Below are positions 23,322 through 32,957 of a DNA stretch of 48,073 bases, in pieces. A program made the translations under genes and the position numbers. Source of the stretch: an uncultured Gammaproteobacteria bacterium (lineage in GTDB: Bacteria; Pseudomonadota; Gammaproteobacteria; Arenicellales; JAANXG01). The notes under the pieces were generated by a model. It ran no database searches, was not told the origin of the DNA, and was given only the letters and a program-made list of their open reading frames with translations. The stretch spans positions 1 to 48,073 of the forward strand of contig CAMYNX010000032.1 in NCBI GenBank assembly GCA_947259875.1, given 5' to 3'. Every line of letters begins with the position of its first letter. The stretch's first letter is position 1.

Positions 23322-24397
23322 GTAGACCGGTGCGCGCGATCATCGATATCGCCACGCTGCGTCAGAATCTCCGTCTTGCTAAGCACCACGCTCCTAAATC
23401 AAGAGTCATGGCCGTCATCAAGGCCAACGGTTATGGGCATGGCTTATTGCGGGTTGCCAATGCCTTGGGTGACGCCGACGGTTTCGCAGTGGCAGATATC
23501 GATGAGGGCCTGGCCTTGCGGCAAGCCGGTCATCGTAAACCAATTTGTCTATTGACCGGTTTTCATGATCCTGCAGACCTTAACGAGGTGCTCCATCACG
23601 ATCTCACCGTCGTTTTGCATAGCATGCATCAGATCGATGCGTTGGAGTCGGCCGGCGCGAACCAATCGTTGCGCGTTTGGGTCAAGATTGATACCGGCAT
23701 GCACCGGGTCGGGTTTGCTCTGGAAGAGTTGGACGAGGTGTTGCGGCGTCTGAGCCAATTGTCTTTGGTTCCAACGTGTTTAATGTCTCATCTAGCCAAT
23801 GCCGATGATCGTGATGACCCCTATACGTGTGATCAACTGGAGAAATTCCAGGCATGCTGCCAGTCCCATCCTTATCCGCGTAGTCTCGCCAACTCCGCCG
23901 GCATCATGGCATGGAAGGAGACTCATTTCGACTGGGTGCGTCCTGGCATCATGCTTTACGGTTTGACACCACTATTGGGATGCGACGCCCGTGAACTCGG
24001 ATTACGCCAGGCGATGAGTTTCGAGTCACGTTTGATTGCTGTAAAACCTCTGCAGGCCGGCGACCCGGTCGGCTACGGCGGCGACTGGGTATGTCCTGAG
24101 TCGATGGTGGTGGGAGTGGTAGCCTGTGGCTATGGAGACGGTTATCTGCGTCATGCTCCGAGCGGTACGCCGTTGCTCGTGGATCAGCATCCGGCGCCAT
24201 TGGTGGGTCGGGTGTCGATGGATATGTTGACGGTCGACTTACGGAACCATCCGCGCCCGCGTGTTGGTGACCGGGTGACCCTGTGGGGTATGTCGCTGCC
24301 CGCGGATGAGATCGCACAACGGGCGGGGACGATCGCTTACGAATTGGTATGCGGCATCACGCCCCGGGTACCGAGACTGGAAGTCAATCAATCCTGA
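23318..24397 (+). CDS. alr: Alanine racemase
   Basis: 359 residues, PLP enzyme making D-alanine for peptidoglycan. The PLP lysine lies in VMAVIKANGYGHG. The catalytic tyrosine region VACGYGDGYLRHAPSGTP and GRVSMDMLTVDL are intact. The start overlaps the dnaB stop by four bases. The stop is two bases before radA, so dnaB-alr-radA form one transcript. Confidence 0.95.
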   Translation: MSRPVRAIIDIATLRQNLRLAKHHAPKSRVMAVIKANGYGHGLLRVANALGDADGFAVADIDEGLALRQAGHRKPICLLTGFHDPADLNEVLHHDLTVVLHSMHQIDALESAGANQSLRVWVKIDTGMHRVGFALEELDEVLRRLSQLSLVPTCLMSHLANADDRDDPYTCDQLEKFQACCQSHPYPRSLANSAGIMAWKETHFDWVRPGIMLYGLTPLLGCDARELGLRQAMSFESRLIAVKPLQAGDPVGYGGDWVCPESMVVGVVACGYGDGYLRHAPSGTPLLVDQHPAPLVGRVSMDMLTVDLRNHPRPRVGDRVTLWGMSLPADEIAQRAGTIAYELVCGITPRVPRLEVNQS

Positions 24398-24399
24398 GC

Positions 24400-25764
24400 A
24401 TGGCGTCCAAGAACAAGCCCATTTTCACCTGTACGAGTTGTGGGGCGCAGTCGCCGAAATGGGCAGGACAATGCCCGGAGTGTCAGGCCTGGAACGCCTT
24501 AATAGAGACCGTGGTCACGACGGGAACCGATGCTACGCATCGTTATGCGGGGTACGCCGCTCCGGAGCCGGTGCGCCGATTGGAGGCGGTGGAAATTAAT
24601 GGTGCCGAACGGACGTCGAGCGGTATCGCGGAGCTTGACCGGGTGCTGGGCGGCGGACTGGTCGTCGGGTCAGTGATTTTGCTCGGCGGTGATCCGGGCA
24701 TCGGAAAATCCACGCTGCTGCTGCAGGGACTCGCCGAGATCAGCCAACACGTCCGCACCTTGTATGTGACCGGCGAGGAATCCGTGCAGCAAATCGCCCT
24801 GCGGGCCAAGCGGTTGGGTGTTAATAGCCCTGACTTGAAGTTGCTGGCCGAAAATTGCCTGGAAACCATTATCGAGGCCGCCAACAAAGAACAACCCCAA
24901 GTGCTGGTGATCGACTCCATTCAAACGCTGTACACGAACAATCTTCAATCGGCGCCGGGCAGTGTCGCTCAAGTCAGGGAGACCGCCGCACAACTGGTGC
25001 GGTTTGCCAAACACACCGCCACCGCCGCGATTCTGGTTGGGCACGTCACCAAGGAAGGATTGCTCGCTGGACCGCGCGTGCTCGAACATATGGTAGACAC
25101 GGTACTGTACTTTGAAGGCGATAGGTCTAGCAGTTTTCGTCTGGTTAGGTCGTTCAAAAACCGGTTTGGCGCGGTCAATGAGATTGGCGTGTTCGCGATG
25201 ACGGATCGGGGGTTAAAAGAAGTGACCAACCCGTCGGCGATGTTCGTCAGTCGGGATCGAGCCAAATCCCCAGGCAGCGTTACCTTGGTGACCCAGGAAG
25301 GGACCAGGCCGTTGTTAGTGGAAGTGCAGGCACTAGTGGACAAGAGTCCATTGGCGAATCCGCGTCGATTGACCGTTGGCCTGAATTCTTCGCGATTGGC
25401 AATGTTGCTGGCCATCCTGCATCGGCACGCTGATTGCGTGTTGTATGATCGAGACGTATTCGTCAGTGTCGTCGGTGGTGTACGAGTCATCGAACCTGCT
25501 GCGGATCTCGCCATTTGTCTGGCCGTGGTTTCCAGCCTCAGGAATCAATCTTTACCCTGGGACACGGTGGTATTCGGTGAAGTGGGTTTGTCCGGAGAGG
25601 TGCGTCCGGTTCAACGTGGTGTCGATCGCGTGAAAGAGGCATTGAAGCTTGGATTTTCGCGCGCGATCATCCCTGACGCCAATGCCACCAGGCATTTACC
25701 CGACGCGATGACGGTGATTTCGGCACACCGCATCGGTGAAGCTATTGAACATGCATTCGGCTAG
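24400..25764 (+). CDS. radA: DNA repair protein RadA/Sms
   Basis: 454 residues from the ATG at 24400, two bases after alr; an upstream in-frame ATG at 24349 lies inside alr. An N-terminal zinc finger (CTSCGAQSPKWAGQCPEC) precedes a RecA-type ATPase with Walker A GGDPGIGKSTLL, the RadA signature KNRFGAVNEIG, and a Lon-like C-terminal domain (LPWDTVVFGEVGLSGEVRPV). It acts in branch migration during recombination. The stop overlaps the convergent FHA gene by four bases. Confidence 0.95.
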   Translation: MASKNKPIFTCTSCGAQSPKWAGQCPECQAWNALIETVVTTGTDATHRYAGYAAPEPVRRLEAVEINGAERTSSGIAELDRVLGGGLVVGSVILLGGDPGIGKSTLLLQGLAEISQHVRTLYVTGEESVQQIALRAKRLGVNSPDLKLLAENCLETIIEAANKEQPQVLVIDSIQTLYTNNLQSAPGSVAQVRETAAQLVRFAKHTATAAILVGHVTKEGLLAGPRVLEHMVDTVLYFEGDRSSSFRLVRSFKNRFGAVNEIGVFAMTDRGLKEVTNPSAMFVSRDRAKSPGSVTLVTQEGTRPLLVEVQALVDKSPLANPRRLTVGLNSSRLAMLLAILHRHADCVLYDRDVFVSVVGGVRVIEPAADLAICLAVVSSLRNQSLPWDTVVFGEVGLSGEVRPVQRGVDRVKEALKLGFSRAIIPDANATRHLPDAMTVISAHRIGEAIEHAFG

Positions 25765-26465
25765 TTCGTCACCCTCGAAATATCGCTGACGAAACGTAAC
25801 TTAACATCTTCTACCAGCAATTCGTCGTTCTCACACAGAACAACAGGTTCGTGCAGCGGTGCACCATTGAGAGCCACTTCAGAAGCATTGGCCAGGGACG
25901 AGACCATGTATTCCTCGCCTACTAGCTCAATGACAAGACTGCGCTTGTGATTTTTACCCAACGCAAGCCTTTCGTGGGTTAAATCTACGAGCGCGCCTTG
26001 ATTGACGCCATTTAACACCAGCAACTGCGCGCCGGGTACAGACACCTCAGCGTCGCCGCTCTCGACACCGGCATCGGATGTTGATTGCGGCGTGGGTTCG
26101 GCAGCGATGGGTTGCGCCGCACTTTGCTCCGGGGCCGGAGCCGTATCGGCGGCCGTATGAGCCGTTTGTTGGTTTGCGCCATGGTGTTGATAATGAAGCT
26201 TGTAACTGCCGATCAGAACGACGTCGTTATCGCTTAAGTCACAACGAGTGACGGATCTATCGTTGACAAAAGTGCCCAGTGAGCTACTCAGATCTTTGAT
26301 TGTGGAGCCGGAATCAGAAGTGAATATCCGCGCGTGCCGTTCGCTCACCGAAGGAGACTTTAACTGGATCTCGTTAACCGCAGAACGGCCGATTCCAACA
26401 CCCCCCTCGGGCAGATTGAATCGGGCAATGACTTCCCCTTGTCTGATTAACACCAATTTTGGCAT
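25761..26465 (-). CDS. FHA-domain protein (two FHA-like domains)
   Basis: 234 residues. The N-terminal FHA domain (about 20-95) shows the phosphothreonine-binding pattern GIGRS, SVSERHARI and LSSSLGTFVNDRSV. An Ala/Pro/Gln linker follows, then a second, more degenerate FHA-like domain (about 145-230: LLVLNGVNQGALVDL, then VALNGAPLHEP). It probably reads Thr phosphorylation. It lies 14 bases behind a PP2C phosphatase on the same strand, a familiar pairing in kinase/phosphatase signalling, but no Ser/Thr kinase is in the window. Confidence 0.85.
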   Translation of the reverse strand: MPKLVLIRQGEVIARFNLPEGGVGIGRSAVNEIQLKSPSVSERHARIFTSDSGSTIKDLSSSLGTFVNDRSVTRCDLSDNDVVLIGSYKLHYQHHGANQQTAHTAADTAPAPEQSAAQPIAAEPTPQSTSDAGVESGDAEVSVPGAQLLVLNGVNQGALVDLTHERLALGKNHKRSLVIELVGEEYMVSSLANASEVALNGAPLHEPVVLCENDELLVEDVKLRFVSDISRVTN

Positions 26466-26479
26466 GAGAACTCAGTAGA

Positions 26480-27247
26480 TCATGGGCTAGCTCGGCGCAC
26501 GAGGATTACCGACACGTTGTCCGGGCCACCGTTGTTGTTGGCGGCGGTGATCAGTTGCTCGACCTTCTGCTGCAAGCCATTGCCAGCTTGTTGCAGCAAT
26601 TTCTCGATATCAAGGTCTGTCATGGCGTCGGTCAAGCCATCTGAGCACAACAAAAAGAGATCATCATCACGTATCGAACCTTCCGTGATATCCGGAGTGA
26701 TTATTTCGCCGATGCCAAGTGCTTTCAAAAGAATATTTTTTCCATTCCAATTATCAGCTTGTTGCCGAGTGATGAAGCCTTGGCTCATGTATCGTTCAGC
26801 GAGGGTATGATCGATCGTCAACTGTTCGAGCTGTCCCTGGGAAAAGCGATACAGGCGTGAATCTCCTAAATGAGCCGCTATGAAGTACCGCTGGTGAAAG
26901 CTGACAACGACAACGGTAGCCCCCATTCCAGAACAATCGGGATTTTGCCCGGCAGCGTGCAATATCGCGGTATTCGCATTGTGTAATGAGTCAGCAAGGA
27001 ATTGCGCGCTGATGGGAGACCCGTGGTCAGCCTGGTGCTCACTGTTATTGGGGACGAGAAGGGACGCGATTACGTCTACCGCCATGCTGCTGGCAACGTC
27101 GCCGGCGCGATGTCCACCCATGCCATCGGACAGTATCACGATCCCTTGATTTGGGAAGATGCGCAGTGCATCTTCGTTTCGGGCTCGTATCAACCCGACG
27201 TCGGTACCAGCCGCCATGTCCCAGCCGATGATGCTATTCGCTGACAT
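26480..27247 (-). CDS. PP2C-family serine/threonine phosphatase
   Basis: 255 residues from the ATG at 27247, preceded by GGGGTG nine bases upstream; a longer start at 27358 would overlap dapE. All metal-binding motifs are present: ILSDGMGGHRAGDVAS, AAHLGDSRLYRF, LCSDGLTDAM and GGPDNVSVILV. It dephosphorylates Ser/Thr proteins in the cytosol. It is followed by the FHA protein, which may be its partner or substrate reader. It is the fifth gene of a map-glnD-dapD-dapE-phosphatase-FHA series. Confidence 0.9.
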   Translation of the reverse strand: MSANSIIGWDMAAGTDVGLIRARNEDALRIFPNQGIVILSDGMGGHRAGDVASSMAVDVIASLLVPNNSEHQADHGSPISAQFLADSLHNANTAILHAAGQNPDCSGMGATVVVVSFHQRYFIAAHLGDSRLYRFSQGQLEQLTIDHTLAERYMSQGFITRQQADNWNGKNILLKALGIGEIITPDITEGSIRDDDLFLLCSDGLTDAMTDLDIEKLLQQAGNGLQQKVEQLITAANNNGGPDNVSVILVRRASP

Positions 27248-27285
27248 TACATCGATCACCCCAGGTTCGACTGTATCAATCGCGA

Positions 27286-28416
27286 TTACAACAACAATTT
27301 TTCCATGATGCTCAAATAGACTCGAGACAGCTGATCCGGTTCTTGGACGGCCAAACACTCATTTGCTTTATGAATCGTCTCGTTCGTTGGGCCCAACTCC
27401 ACGACCTGTGCTCCGGTGGGCGCGATGAAACGGCCGTCCGATGTGCCGCCGTCGGTCGATAGCCGTGGCTCGATGCCCAATTGTTCGCGCACCGCCTGTT
27501 TTACGACATCAATTAATTGGCCGTCCGGAGTGAGATACGGGAGGCCCGACAAATTCCATTTAATATCATATTGTAGTTCATGTTTCTCAAACGTCGACTG
27601 TAACAAGGCCATCAGTTGCTCAGGGGTTACGTCTGAAGAAAATCGGAAGTTGAACTCCATCTTCAGCTTACCGGGAATGACATTGACTGCTCCGGAGTCT
27701 GAGTGAAGGTTTGTGATCTGAAAGCTGGTTGGTGGAAAATGGTCATTGCCTGTATCCCATACGGTTTCGGTCAGCACCTGGATTACAGGCGCCACCTTGT
27801 GAATAGGATTGGCGGCGAGGTGCGGGTAGGCGACATGCCCTTGTATGCCATATACAGTCGCGGTGCCGGACAGCGACCCACGACGTCCGTTCTTGATTGT
27901 ATCCCCGGTGTGGTTGCTGGAAGTCGGTTCGCCTACGACACAGAAATCGATATGCTCGTTGCGGCGTTGCAGTGCTTCGATGACCTTTACCGTGCCATCG
28001 ACCGCGGGTCCTTCTTCATCAGAGGTGATCAGCAATGCCACCGAGCCTGAATGATCAGGTTGTCGCGCTACGAATGTTTCCACAGCGGTTACGAACGCTG
28101 CCAACGACGCTTTCATATCGGCGACACCGCGCCCATATAACAATCCGTTGTCGATGGTGGGCGTAAACGGGTCGTATTTCCACGCGCTGGTCTCTCCGGG
28201 TGTTACCACGTCGGTATGTCCGGCAAAGACCAACAATGGAGACTTGTCGCCACGGCGCGCCCACAGATTGTCGACCTCTCCAAATCGCAAGCTTTCGATT
28301 TGAAAACCGATGACCTGTAGGCGCTCGGCAATGAGTCCCTGACAACCTTGATCGTCTGGGGTGATCGATGGCCGTCGAATGAGTGCCTTGGCGAATTCTA
28401 GTGTGGCATCATCCAT
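27286..28416 (-). CDS. dapE: Succinyl-diaminopimelate desuccinylase
   Basis: 376 residues, usual length. It removes succinate from N-succinyl-LL-diaminopimelate in the lysine/peptidoglycan pathway. Di-zinc ligands are visible in VFAGHTDVV, YGRGVADMKAS, ITSDEEGPAVDG, VVGEPTSS and NETIHKANE. It lies nine bases downstream of dapD, whose product feeds the same pathway. Confidence 0.95.
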   Translation of the reverse strand: MDDATLEFAKALIRRPSITPDDQGCQGLIAERLQVIGFQIESLRFGEVDNLWARRGDKSPLLVFAGHTDVVTPGETSAWKYDPFTPTIDNGLLYGRGVADMKASLAAFVTAVETFVARQPDHSGSVALLITSDEEGPAVDGTVKVIEALQRRNEHIDFCVVGEPTSSNHTGDTIKNGRRGSLSGTATVYGIQGHVAYPHLAANPIHKVAPVIQVLTETVWDTGNDHFPPTSFQITNLHSDSGAVNVIPGKLKMEFNFRFSSDVTPEQLMALLQSTFEKHELQYDIKWNLSGLPYLTPDGQLIDVVKQAVREQLGIEPRLSTDGGTSDGRFIAPTGAQVVELGPTNETIHKANECLAVQEPDQLSRVYLSIMEKLLL

Positions 28417-28424
28417 TATGCAGG

Positions 28425-29189
28425 CTAGTCGGCGCGCAGCAGTTCGTTGATGCCAACCTTAGCCCGAGTTTTGGCATCGACCCGTTTGACGATCACCGCG
28501 CAGTAGAGACTATGGGTACCGTCCCTCGCGGGCATGGACCCCGAGACGACCACCGATCCTGGCGGTATCCGTCCGTAGATGATTTCGCCGGTTTCGCGAT
28601 CCAAAATCTTAGTGCTTTGGCCGATATATACACCCATAGAGATCACCGATCCTTCTTCCACGATCACGCCCTCGACGATCTCACTGCGCGCTCCGATGAA
28701 ACAGTTGTCTTCGATAATGGTCGGCGCCGCCTGAATCGGTTCCAATACACCACCGATACCGACGCCCCCTGATAAATGAACGTTCTTTCCAATCTGGGCA
28801 CAGGATCCCACGCTAGGCATCAATACAACATTGGGAGCGATGAACGCACCTTTACGAACTGTTGCGGGTGGCACTACCCGGACATCTGATTCTTGAAAAT
28901 CATCGCGCTGAAAATGCGCAAACTTCAGCGGCACTTTATCAAAGTATTGAGTCCAGGTTCCTGCCATGGGTTCGTTTTCTGATATGCGAAAGTAAAGTAG
29001 CACCGCCTTCTTCAGCCATTGGTTCACGACCCATTTCCCATCCACAGGCTCGGCGACGCGTTGGTGGCCGGAATCGAGCATGTCGATCGCGTGAACAACC
29101 GCGTCTTTGACTTCAGCAGAGACATTTTGTGGCGTGATCTCGGCGCGATTTTCGAAAGCCTGATCGACCACCATGCTCATGTCGCTCAT
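28425..29189 (-). CDS. dapD: Tetrahydrodipicolinate N-succinyltransferase with an internal deletion
   Basis: 254 residues; the E. coli enzyme has 274. It transfers succinyl from succinyl-CoA to tetrahydrodipicolinate, giving the substrate chain for DapE. The left-handed beta helix is clear ([35 protein letters not shown], then KVGINELL). However, the usual stretch [31 protein letters not shown] reads [12 protein letters not shown] here: about 19 residues, one helix coil, are missing in frame at 28811/28812. The missing stretch contains the DEGTMVD segment belonging to the active site. The rest of the gene is intact. Either the copy is inactive or altered, or the sequence was misassembled. Confidence 0.9.
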   Translation of the reverse strand: MSDMSMVVDQAFENRAEITPQNVSAEVKDAVVHAIDMLDSGHQRVAEPVDGKWVVNQWLKKAVLLYFRISENEPMAGTWTQYFDKVPLKFAHFQRDDFQESDVRVVPPATVRKGAFIAPNVVLMPSVGSCAQIGKNVHLSGGVGIGGVLEPIQAAPTIIEDNCFIGARSEIVEGVIVEEGSVISMGVYIGQSTKILDRETGEIIYGRIPPGSVVVSGSMPARDGTHSLYCAVIVKRVDAKTRAKVGINELLRAD

Positions 29190-29249
29190 GACAGCTACTC
29201 CCTTTTCTCGTATTGTTTAGTTAAGTCGATAGTGCAGTGTTGCCGCGCG

Positions 29250-31940
29250 CTATAAAGATGCGGCCTTGGGTGTTTTACTGTCGGTATCCAAAGACAATGC
29301 CTGTTGTATCCGGTGCGCCAAACAGGTTTGTTGCGTATGCTTGGTTACCAGATTCCCATCGCGGTCAGTAATAAAGAAAATGTCCTCGGCACGCTCACCG
29401 TAGGTCGCAATTTTAGCAGTTGCCAACTTAACCTTACACTCAGAAACACAACGCGCTACCTCATGCAATAGGCCGGGTTGATCCTGGGCTACGACCTCCA
29501 TCATCGTGTGTTGGCCGCTGGGAGATTGAGTGAAACTGACTCGGGTCTCGATCGGAAAATGTTTTAGGGTACGAGGTATATGGGCCTGTTTACGCGGCCG
29601 GTCCAACGCCGGGTTGACAATCTCGTTGTGAAGACGATGCTTTAGTCGCTGCAACGTTTCCGGGTCACTGGCTTGCCTATCGCCTTGCTCGAGGGCGATG
29701 AAGGTATACAGGGCAAATCCAGAGGGCGTCGCGTGGATGCGTGCATCGACGATATTCAAATTCATCCGTGCAAAACCTCCGGTCACCAAGCTGAGCAGAC
29801 GCTCGGTCTCCGGGGCGTACACCAGGAACACATTGGCAGCCAGATTTGGGTCATGCTGAACCTCGACTAAGGGAAGTTGGATTGCCGCTGTAGACGCGAT
29901 CATGTTGACATGCAGAGCAATCTCCCTGGCGGTATAGCGTAGAAAGTAGTCGTTAGGGAAGGATGCCCAATGTTGGCTGATTACTTCAGGGGCGATACGA
30001 TCCTTATCAATGAATTCCAGGGCCTGCTCTTTTGCGTCTTTTATACGTTGTTCGACGCGGGTCGGCTCGGCATGACCGCGTCGCAACGCCTGGGAAGTGA
30101 TGAAGTAAAGATCATCCAACAAACGCCCTTTCCAAGCATTCCAAACATGCGGGCTGGTGCCGCGTATGTCAGCAATTGTCAGCAGATATAAGTTATTCAG
30201 GCGTTCCTGGTCGCCGACCTTTTTCGCAAAATCCAGAACCACTCCCTCGTCGGTGATGTCTTGACGTTGTGCGGTCCAAGACATTAGCAGGTGATTACGC
30301 ACCAGCCAGGCAACGAAGTGTGCGTCATAATTGCTCATCGCATGAGACTTGCAGAAGTCAAAAGCGTCTCTCTCTCCAAGTACGGAGTGGTCGCCTTTGC
30401 GACCCTTGGCGATGTCGTGAAACAATCCGGCCAGATATAAACGCTCAGGCTTGAACGTTTGTGACATGAGTTGGCTGGCGCGGGGAAATTCGTCGCGGTG
30501 CTTGGGACGCGCGAAGCGTCGGAGGTTACGCACAACAAATAAAGAATGCGCGTCAACGGTGTACACATGAAACAGGTCGTACTGCATCTGTCCGACCACG
30601 GCGCCGAATAGCGGGATATAGGCACCGAGCACGCCGTAGGCATTCATTCTACGCAGGGTATGAGTCTGGCCGCGTGGTTGACGCATAGTCTCCATGAATA
30701 AACTGCGGCACCGAATGTCATTACGAAACTCCTGATCAATACGATGGAGGTTGGCACGAACTTGCCGAATGGTCCCCGCGCGAACGCCTTTCAGGTCGGG
30801 GTTTTGTTGCAGAATAAGGAACAGTTCTAATATCGCAAGCGGACTCTTTTCGAATATATCTTCGTCCACGGTTTCCAAGTAACCATTGTATGCCCTGAAA
30901 CGCCGGTTTATCGCCTCAACATGAGCCGATGTGGATGATAGATTTATCTCTTCGTAATGTTGCAGCAAAATTTCGTTCAACAGACGAAGTTCTTTAACCG
31001 TGCGATAGTATCGCTTCATCAATTGTTCAACGGCAAGACGGCTGTCATCATTCCGATACCCCATCTGTTCCGCCAGCACATGTTGATGGTCAAACAATAA
31101 TCGGTCCTCGCGTCGATTAGAATTGAAATGTAGGCCGTTGCGCAGTTTCCATAAGAAGTTACGGCCACGCACCAAGGATCGGTATTCATCCTCGGTCAGG
31201 AAACCGTGCTCAATGAGATCTCTCAGTTGGGTGGCCCCATATCGGCGCTGTGCAACCCATAATACGGTTTGGATGTCACGTAGTCCTCCGGGACCTTCCT
31301 TGATGTTGGGCTCGAGGTTATATGCGGTATCGTCAAACTTATCGTGCCGGACTTGTTGTTCTTCCAGCTTGGCTTTATAGAACTTGTCCGCCGGCCAAAG
31401 CCTGGGCGCGGCAGTCTTGTTCTGCATTTGGGCAATCAATTTATCGCTTCCCTCGAGCAGGCGCGCCTCCATAATGTTCGTGGCAACGGTGAGATCGTTC
31501 TTGGCTTCGCGTACGCAGTCCTTGATCGAACGTACGCTGTGACCGACTTCGAGCCCGATGTCCCACAGGAAGCTCAGTAAAGACTCGGTAAACGACCGTA
31601 TCTTTTCATAACGTTGAGTTTTCACCAGCAACATGAGATCCACATCGGAGTGGGGATGCAGCTCCCCCCTTCCGTATCCTCCCACCGCAACCAAGGCAAC
31701 ATCGATTTCTTTCGGAAGCAAGTCTTGGTGATGGATCCAGGCGAGATGCAGCACTTGATCAACCAGCCATGCGTGATGGTCCACAATGTCCTGCGATGGG
31801 GCACCTTGCATGTGGTAGTCGTGAAGTTGTTGGCGAGCCTGAGCAAGTGCAGCGCGCAATAATGCGATCGGGTCATCCACCTCAGCAAGCTGAGGCTGAA
31901 GAACTTGGATATCGATTAGCTTGGATTTCGCAAGATACAC
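29250..31940 (-). CDS. glnD: [Protein-PII] uridylyltransferase/uridylyl-removing enzyme GlnD
   Basis: 896 residues, full length, GTG start at 31940. The nitrogen sensor uridylylates PII at low glutamine and removes UMP at high glutamine. Domains in order: nucleotidyltransferase (GGYGRGELHPHSDVDLMLL), PII-uridylyltransferase helical region, HD hydrolase (LFHDIAKGRKGDHS), and two ACT domains (VYAPETERLLSLVTGGFARM; VVAQDQPGLLHEVARCV). It begins one base after the map stop and precedes dapD in the same orientation. Confidence 0.95.
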   Translation of the reverse strand: MYLAKSKLIDIQVLQPQLAEVDDPIALLRAALAQARQQLHDYHMQGAPSQDIVDHHAWLVDQVLHLAWIHHQDLLPKEIDVALVAVGGYGRGELHPHSDVDLMLLVKTQRYEKIRSFTESLLSFLWDIGLEVGHSVRSIKDCVREAKNDLTVATNIMEARLLEGSDKLIAQMQNKTAAPRLWPADKFYKAKLEEQQVRHDKFDDTAYNLEPNIKEGPGGLRDIQTVLWVAQRRYGATQLRDLIEHGFLTEDEYRSLVRGRNFLWKLRNGLHFNSNRREDRLLFDHQHVLAEQMGYRNDDSRLAVEQLMKRYYRTVKELRLLNEILLQHYEEINLSSTSAHVEAINRRFRAYNGYLETVDEDIFEKSPLAILELFLILQQNPDLKGVRAGTIRQVRANLHRIDQEFRNDIRCRSLFMETMRQPRGQTHTLRRMNAYGVLGAYIPLFGAVVGQMQYDLFHVYTVDAHSLFVVRNLRRFARPKHRDEFPRASQLMSQTFKPERLYLAGLFHDIAKGRKGDHSVLGERDAFDFCKSHAMSNYDAHFVAWLVRNHLLMSWTAQRQDITDEGVVLDFAKKVGDQERLNNLYLLTIADIRGTSPHVWNAWKGRLLDDLYFITSQALRRGHAEPTRVEQRIKDAKEQALEFIDKDRIAPEVISQHWASFPNDYFLRYTAREIALHVNMIASTAAIQLPLVEVQHDPNLAANVFLVYAPETERLLSLVTGGFARMNLNIVDARIHATPSGFALYTFIALEQGDRQASDPETLQRLKHRLHNEIVNPALDRPRKQAHIPRTLKHFPIETRVSFTQSPSGQHTMMEVVAQDQPGLLHEVARCVSECKVKLATAKIATYGERAEDIFFITDRDGNLVTKHTQQTCLAHRIQQALSLDTDSKTPKAASL

Positions 31941-31941
31941 G

Positions 31942-32709
31942 TCAACGTGTTTCCTCGAATGAATTGGTCAGCACTTCGCGTCCATCATCGGTTACAAGTA
32001 TCGTATGTTCCCATTGAGCAGATAGACTATGGTCGCGAGTGACCACGGTCCAGTTATCGGATAGCAGTCTGGTCTCCTTGCGTCCGGCATTGATCATCGG
32101 CTCGATGGTAAAGGTCATACCGGGAACGAGTTCGATACCGGTCCCGTGTTCGCCATAGTGTAAGACCTGCGGCTCTTCGTGAAACTCCCTGCCAATACCA
32201 TGACCACAATATTCGCGTACCACCGAGAAATTATGCGCTTCGGCGTGGCTTTGGATGACATGACCGATGTCGCCCAAGCGGGCGCCGGGCCGCACTATAT
32301 CAATAGCGCGAAGCAGGCACTCGCGACTCACTTGGGTGAGCCGTTTCGCCAGAATCGACGGCTTGCCGATGAAAAACATTCTACTGGTGTCACCGTGATA
32401 ACCGTCTTTTATAACGGTTATATCGATATTAATGATGTCTCCATTCTTGAGCTTTTTGTCCGCGGGAATACCATGACAAACCACGTGGTTGACGGAGGTG
32501 CAGATAGACTTCGGAAAACCCCGGTAATTCAATGGTGCCGGAACCGCGTTGAGATCGTTGACGATGTAATCATGGCAGATTTGGTCGAGCGTGCCGGTAG
32601 TCATCCCCGCCGTGACCCTGGAACCGATCATATTTAGGACCTGAGCCGCGAGACGCCCGGCGAACCGCATTTTTTCGATCTCGTTGTGAGTTTTTAGGGT
32701 GATGGCCAT
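31942..32709 (-). CDS. map: Methionine aminopeptidase, type I
   Basis: 255 residues. I chose the ATG at 32709 because MAITLKTHNEIEKMRFAGRLAA matches the family N-terminus; an ATG at 32742 would add 11 residues. Metal ligands are in NIDITVIKDGYHGDTS, GHGIGREFHEEP, TIEPMIN and SAQWEHTILV. It removes the initiator methionine from nascent proteins. It is the first gene of a minus-strand operon divergent from rpsB, as in other gammaproteobacteria. Confidence 0.95.
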   Translation of the reverse strand: MAITLKTHNEIEKMRFAGRLAAQVLNMIGSRVTAGMTTGTLDQICHDYIVNDLNAVPAPLNYRGFPKSICTSVNHVVCHGIPADKKLKNGDIINIDITVIKDGYHGDTSRMFFIGKPSILAKRLTQVSRECLLRAIDIVRPGARLGDIGHVIQSHAEAHNFSVVREYCGHGIGREFHEEPQVLHYGEHGTGIELVPGMTFTIEPMINAGRKETRLLSDNWTVVTRDHSLSAQWEHTILVTDDGREVLTNSFEETR

Positions 32710-32807
32710 GAATTCGAGCGCGATATGGGTATCGGGGCGCACATGCTACACGATTTTTCATGCCGGGCGCAGGCAGTCAAGGACTGTCCAGGGGCTAAGC
32801 GCCGCGA

Positions 32808-32836
32808 TTGCCCGAAAAAGGGGCCTGTGCTATAAA
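32808..32836 (+). promoter_or_regulatory. Sigma-70 promoter of rpsB-tsf
   Basis: TTGCCC (32808-32813), a 17-base spacer and TATAAA (32831-32836), followed by GCGCCG. The roughly 120-base leader from here to the rpsB ATG has no ORF. Known gammaproteobacterial rpsB leaders mediate S2 autoregulation, so a structured leader is expected, but I could not fit a specific fold. Confidence 0.75.
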
Positions 32837-32957
32837 GCGCCGTCATTTTTTAAACTTCGCACGCAGGTCGACACGGTTGCCCGGGTGCCTCGCGAATTGT
32901 TCGCTGGGGTCGGCGGCTGGGACCTTCGTTAGTGTAAACCCGAACGGAGAAAATTCG

